The translations under genes were made by a program, and so were the position numbers. From assembly GCA_002342785.1 (NCBI GenBank), contig DDQV01000134.1, positions 1 through 15,937 of the forward strand: DNA of 15,937 nucleotides, in the 5' to 3' direction. The stretch is from Fusobacteriaceae bacterium UBA2433. Lineage in GTDB: Bacteria > Fusobacteriota > Fusobacteriia > Fusobacteriales > Fusobacteriaceae. How positions within the stretch are numbered: position 1 is the first letter of the stretch; every line of letters begins with the position of its first letter. The notes under the pieces were generated by a model. It saw nothing but the letters and a program-made list of their open reading frames with translations. It ran no database searches and was not told the DNA's origin. Positions 12,755 through 15,937 of the stretch are shown here, piece after piece.

Positions 12755-13756
12755 ATGAAAAAAATGATTGGTTTAGTTGCTACAATGATTGCTTTAATGG
12801 GAGTAATGACTGGATGTGGTGAGAAAACAGAAAAAGATCTAAGCTTTCCACAAAAGAAAACGGTAGAGATAATAGCACCAGCGAGTCCTGGTGGTGGATG
12901 GGATTCAACAGCAAGAGCTCTACAAAAAGTAATTAAAAATAATAAATTAGCTGATGGTGTGAATGTAGTAGTAACTAATCAACCAGGAGGAAGTGGAAGT
13001 GTAGCTTGGAATGGTCTTATATCTGGGAAGGATTCACATAAAGTATCAATGGATTCGTCTTATATATATTTAAATAAAATGCTTGGAATGGAGGATGCAC
13101 CTACAATTCATGATGTAACTCCAATAGCAACTCTTACAAATGAATGGATTGGAGTATTCGTAGCAAAAGATTCTCCATATAATTCTATAACTGAATTATT
13201 TGAAGCTGTTAAATTAGATCCTCAATCAGTTCAATTTGTAGTGGCACCAGGAAAAGGAAATGATGATCATTTAGCAACATTAACTACAGCAAAAGCTTAT
13301 GGAGTAGACGTAGCGGAATTTGATAAAACTATTGCAGCAACTTCTACATCTGAGATTCTTACTGGTATTATGGGTGGATTTTATGACGCATGTTTTACTG
13401 GAGCTTTAGAAGGTTTAGAATTTGTTAAAGCAGGACAAATGAAATGTCTTGGTATTACAGCAGATAAAAGATATGAAGGAGAATTTTCTAACATTCCTAC
13501 AATAAAAGAGCAAGGGGTAAACGTTGTGTTCCCTCATTGGAGAGGAATCTTAGCATCACCTGATATGACAGCAGAAGAAATTGCTTGGTGGGATGATTTA
13601 ATTTCAAGAGCAGTAGCTACTGATGAATGGAAAGAGATCTTAGCTAACAATGAATGGGTAGACTATTATAGAAATTCTGCAGAAACTAAAGAAATGTGGG
13701 AAAAAGAGTTTCCTATATATGAAGAACTTGCAGAGACATCTGGTTTAAAAAGATAA
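12755..13756 (+). CDS. tctC: Tripartite tricarboxylate transporter binding protein TctC
   Basis: The extracytoplasmic solute receptor (Bug family) of a TctABC system, 333 residues. The N-terminus is a lipoprotein signal: Lys2-Lys3, a hydrophobic stretch (5-18) and the lipobox VMTGC with Cys21 as the lipidated residue. The mature domain begins with VEIIAPASPGGGWDSTARAL (37-56), the ligand-loop signature of the family, followed by NQPGGSGS. It would capture a di- or tricarboxylate and deliver it to TctA/TctB. It is first in the tct operon, has the operator upstream, and is separated from tctB by two hairpins, which fits higher expression of the receptor. Bug receptors bind varied acids, so citrate is not certain. 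Confidence 0.9.
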   Translation: MKKMIGLVATMIALMGVMTGCGEKTEKDLSFPQKKTVEIIAPASPGGGWDSTARALQKVIKNNKLADGVNVVVTNQPGGSGSVAWNGLISGKDSHKVSMDSSYIYLNKMLGMEDAPTIHDVTPIATLTNEWIGVFVAKDSPYNSITELFEAVKLDPQSVQFVVAPGKGNDDHLATLTTAKAYGVDVAEFDKTIAATSTSEILTGIMGGFYDACFTGALEGLEFVKAGQMKCLGITADKRYEGEFSNIPTIKEQGVNVVFPHWRGILASPDMTAEEIAWWDDLISRAVATDEWKEILANNEWVDYYRNSAETKEMWEKEFPIYEELAETSGLKR

Positions 13757-13769
13757 TAAATAATTAAAA

Positions 13770-13806
13770 GTAGGAAAAAGGTTCTAAAGGAAGAACCTTT
13801 TTCTAC
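13770..13806 (+). terminator. Terminator-like hairpin between tctC and tctB
   Basis: AAAAAGGTTCT (13775-13785) pairs perfectly with AGAACCTTTTT (13792-13802) around a six-base loop, and GTAG/CTAC extends the stem past one bulge. The stem contains its own T-run. It would lower read-through into tctB and protect the tctC mRNA end. Confidence 0.8.
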
Positions 13807-13858
13807 CTTAGTATATAAATACATATATATACATATATGTATTTATTTACATACTAAG
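13807..13858. repeat. 52-bp imperfect inverted repeat in the tctC-tctB gap
   Basis: CTTAGTATATAAATACATAT on the left matches the reverse complement of the right arm, which ends CATACTAAG, except for one base change and a four-base insertion. The centre is alternating TA. It directly follows the terminator-like hairpin and could form a long RNA stem or a cruciform. Confidence 0.65.
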
Positions 13859-13907
13859 AATTGCCATATTAATAAATTAATTTGTTTGAAACAAGGAGAG
13901 TAAGTTA

Positions 13908-14366
13908 ATGACTGAAAATAAAACTATAGGAATAGCAGGTATTATAATAGCTACAATCTATGGAGTAGCCGCATTTGGATTAAAAAATCCATCACCTTCA
14001 TTATTAATAGGACCTACAATATTTCCAATGATTATAACTGTAGGAACATTTTTCTTTTCATTGGTTCTTATAGCAGAAGATTATACGAAGAATGCAAAGA
14101 AAAAAGTAATAAAATATGACCCTAAAGTATTAAAGGCAATGGGGATGTACACAGGGGTATTTGCAATATATATTCTTATTTTTGAAAAAGTGGGTTTTTT
14201 AATCTCAACGATATTAATGTTAACATCGTTATTATTTATACTTAATAAGGGGAAGTCTCAATATAAGATCAATTTGATACTTGGATTTTTATTTCCACTT
14301 ATTTGTTATATAATTTTTGCAAAAATATTTACAATATCACTACCACGTGGGATATTAACATTTTAA
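13908..14366 (+). CDS. tctB: Tripartite tricarboxylate transporter small membrane subunit TctB
   Basis: The small integral-membrane subunit, 152 residues, with four to five hydrophobic segments (about 6-24, 34-56, 75-95, 98-112, 118-138). PSPSLLIGPTIFPMII (28-43) is the PxxxP-type region usual near the first loop of TctB, and the polar stretch YTKNAKKKVIKYDPK between helices lies on the cytoplasmic face. It partners TctA in proton- or sodium-driven uptake. AAGGAG (13893-13898) supports the start. It follows tctC after 151 bases containing two hairpins and precedes tctA by 20 bases. The sequence of this family is poorly conserved, so the call leans partly on position between tctC and tctA. Confidence 0.85.
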   Translation: MTENKTIGIAGIIIATIYGVAAFGLKNPSPSLLIGPTIFPMIITVGTFFFSLVLIAEDYTKNAKKKVIKYDPKVLKAMGMYTGVFAIYILIFEKVGFLISTILMLTSLLFILNKGKSQYKINLILGFLFPLICYIIFAKIFTISLPRGILTF

Positions 14367-14386
14367 TTTTTTAGGAGGAAACTTTA

Positions 14387-15904
14387 ATGAACGAATTATT
14401 AATAAATGTTGCTGGAGGATTTGGTGCAATATTTAACGTTTATACTATTCTTTGGATTACATTCGGAGGTTTACTTGGAACTATAATAGGAATGTTACCT
14501 GGATTAGGACCTGCAACAGGAGTAGCTATATTAATACCTTTAACATTTGGTATGGATCCTACTGCTGCCTTAGCTACTATGGTATCCATCTATTTTGGGG
14601 CGATGTTTGGAGGTTCAAGATCATCTATATTACTTAATACTCCAGGAGATGGGGGAGCCATTGCAGCTACTTTTGATGGATACCCTATGGCAAGAAATGG
14701 AATGGCAGGAGAAGCTTTAGCTATTTCAGCATGGGCTTCACTTATTGGAGGTATTTTCTCTGCAGTATTTCTTGCGATATTATCTCAACCTATCTCAGAA
14801 TTAGCTATAAAGTTTGGTCCTCAACAATATACGATGTTGATGTTATTTGCTCTTATAGCAACTACAACTATTGCTAAAGGAAATATGATGAAAGGGATGT
14901 TAGCTACTTTTTTAGGATTAATGGTATCTACAATAGGAGCAGATACTCTTACTGGATCAACAAGATTCACAATGGGAATAGCAGAATTATATCAAGGAAT
15001 TGATTTTTTAGTTCTTATAATAGGGTTTTATGCTATTGGAGAAGTATATATAAATTTTGATAAACTTCTTTATATAAAAGAAGGAGAAAGATCTACTGAT
15101 GAGATAGCAGTTTCTAAAGTTAAATTGACTAAAGAACAATTTAAAAAATGTCTTATCCCAATACTTAGGTCTACACCTCTTGGATTTCTTATTGGAGTAC
15201 TTCCAGGAGCAGGAGCAACTATAGCAACTATGGTTTGTTATTCTACAGAGAAAAATTTATCTAAAAATCCTGAAGATTTTGGTAAGGGAGAAATCGTAGG
15301 ATTAGCGGTACCAGAAGCATCAAATAATGCAGCAGCAACAGGGGCTATTATACCAATGCTTACTTTAGGAATACCAGGATCTGGAACTACAGCTGTAATG
15401 ATTGGTGCACTTATGATGATTGGTGTAAAACCAGGACCATTATTTTTTACAACTCAGGGACATATAGCATGGGCAGTAGTAGCAAGTATGTTTTTAGCAA
15501 ATATAATATTACTTATAATTAATTTACCCCTTGCTACTCAATTAATAAAAGTACTTAAAACACCACCAAAATTATTACTTCCATGTGTAATAACTCTTGG
15601 ATTTATTGGAACTTATTCTCTTACATATTCAACTATAGACTTTATGATAATTGTAGGATTCGGATTCTTAGGATATTTTATTAAAAAGTTAGATATCCCT
15701 GTGGCAACTTTTATCCTTGCTATGATCTTAGGAGTAAAACTTGAAACTTCATTTAGACAAGCTATGCTTATAGGAAAAGGAGACTTTGGAATATTTGCAT
15801 CAGAACCAATTACTATATTTTTTATAGTGGCAACAATACTTTCAGTATTTGGTCCAATCTTAGGAAATTATATAAAAAAAAGAAAAACTTTAATACAAAT
15901 ATAA
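14387..15904 (+). CDS. tctA: Tripartite tricarboxylate transporter large membrane subunit TctA
   Basis: The main transport channel subunit, 505 residues, full length, with about ten to twelve hydrophobic helices. The family's two internal repeats show as GMLPGLGPATGVA (35-47) and GVLPGAGATIA (270-280), and further hallmarks are GGSRSSILLNTPGDGG (75-90), FDGYPMARNGMAGEAL (96-111), VPEASNNAAATGAIIPMLTLGIPGS near 308-332, and the following GTTAVMIGALMMIGVKPGP. It would move a carboxylate delivered by TctC into the cytoplasm using an ion gradient. AGGAGG (14373-14378) precedes the ATG at good spacing. It ends 33 bases before the window edge, and no terminator is visible in the remainder, so the operon may continue. 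Confidence 0.95.
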   Translation: MNELLINVAGGFGAIFNVYTILWITFGGLLGTIIGMLPGLGPATGVAILIPLTFGMDPTAALATMVSIYFGAMFGGSRSSILLNTPGDGGAIAATFDGYPMARNGMAGEALAISAWASLIGGIFSAVFLAILSQPISELAIKFGPQQYTMLMLFALIATTTIAKGNMMKGMLATFLGLMVSTIGADTLTGSTRFTMGIAELYQGIDFLVLIIGFYAIGEVYINFDKLLYIKEGERSTDEIAVSKVKLTKEQFKKCLIPILRSTPLGFLIGVLPGAGATIATMVCYSTEKNLSKNPEDFGKGEIVGLAVPEASNNAAATGAIIPMLTLGIPGSGTTAVMIGALMMIGVKPGPLFFTTQGHIAWAVVASMFLANIILLIINLPLATQLIKVLKTPPKLLLPCVITLGFIGTYSLTYSTIDFMIIVGFGFLGYFIKKLDIPVATFILAMILGVKLETSFRQAMLIGKGDFGIFASEPITIFFIVATILSVFGPILGNYIKKRKTLIQI

Positions 15905-15937
15905 AAAAATATAATTAGAATAAATAAAAAAAGGAAA

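Noticed and set aside
1..15937. tRNA, rRNA, CRISPR array or phage genes
   Set aside because: No cloverleaf-like sequence, rRNA core motif, regular spacer-repeat array or phage structural gene was seen on either strand.

Overview
The window is a low-GC (roughly 30 percent or below), anaerobe-type bacterial chromosome segment. AGA/ATA/TTA-rich codons, strong AGGAGG-type ribosome binding sites, short intergenic gaps and the gene content (tungstate uptake, molybdopterin-family cofactor genes, a tripartite tricarboxylate transporter) suggest a Fusobacterium- or Cetobacterium-like member of the Fusobacteriota. A low-GC Firmicute cannot be excluded from sequence alone.

Left part (1-1517): an accessory, decayed region. 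It holds a well-initiated 50-codon peptide gene (448-600) that looks like a ribosomal peptide precursor, a hairpin terminator/attenuator (616-655), and the first codons of an unknown gene (670-786) that runs into the remnant of an IS3-family transposase on the minus strand (about 770-1109). A noncoding stretch with three 21-bp-spaced repeats follows.

Middle (1518-7800): an HD-domain phosphohydrolase, then a compact plus-strand cofactor cluster with its own promoter: moaB/mogA, tupB, tupC, moeA, a second moeA fused to a periplasmic-binding-protein-like domain, and a MOSC-domain gene. Together these would import tungstate (or molybdate), adenylate molybdopterin and insert the metal. The tungstate-binding protein gene tupA, which normally precedes tupB, is absent. 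A perfect 12-bp hairpin closes the cluster and is shared with the convergent gene.

Right part (7803-15937): a minus-strand class V aminotransferase; a regulated island with an aconitase-superfamily hydratase of the YbhJ type; a convergent GntR/FCD repressor; and tctC-tctB-tctA encoding a tripartite tricarboxylate transporter. Five copies of an operator with consensus TTGTATACAA lie in the promoters of the hydratase gene, of gntR itself and of tctC, so the sequence supports a local regulon: import a tricarboxylate-like acid by TctABC and process it with the hydratase, controlled by the GntR protein. tctC and tctB are separated by a terminator-like hairpin plus a second long inverted repeat, which would let the binding protein be made in excess over the membrane subunits.
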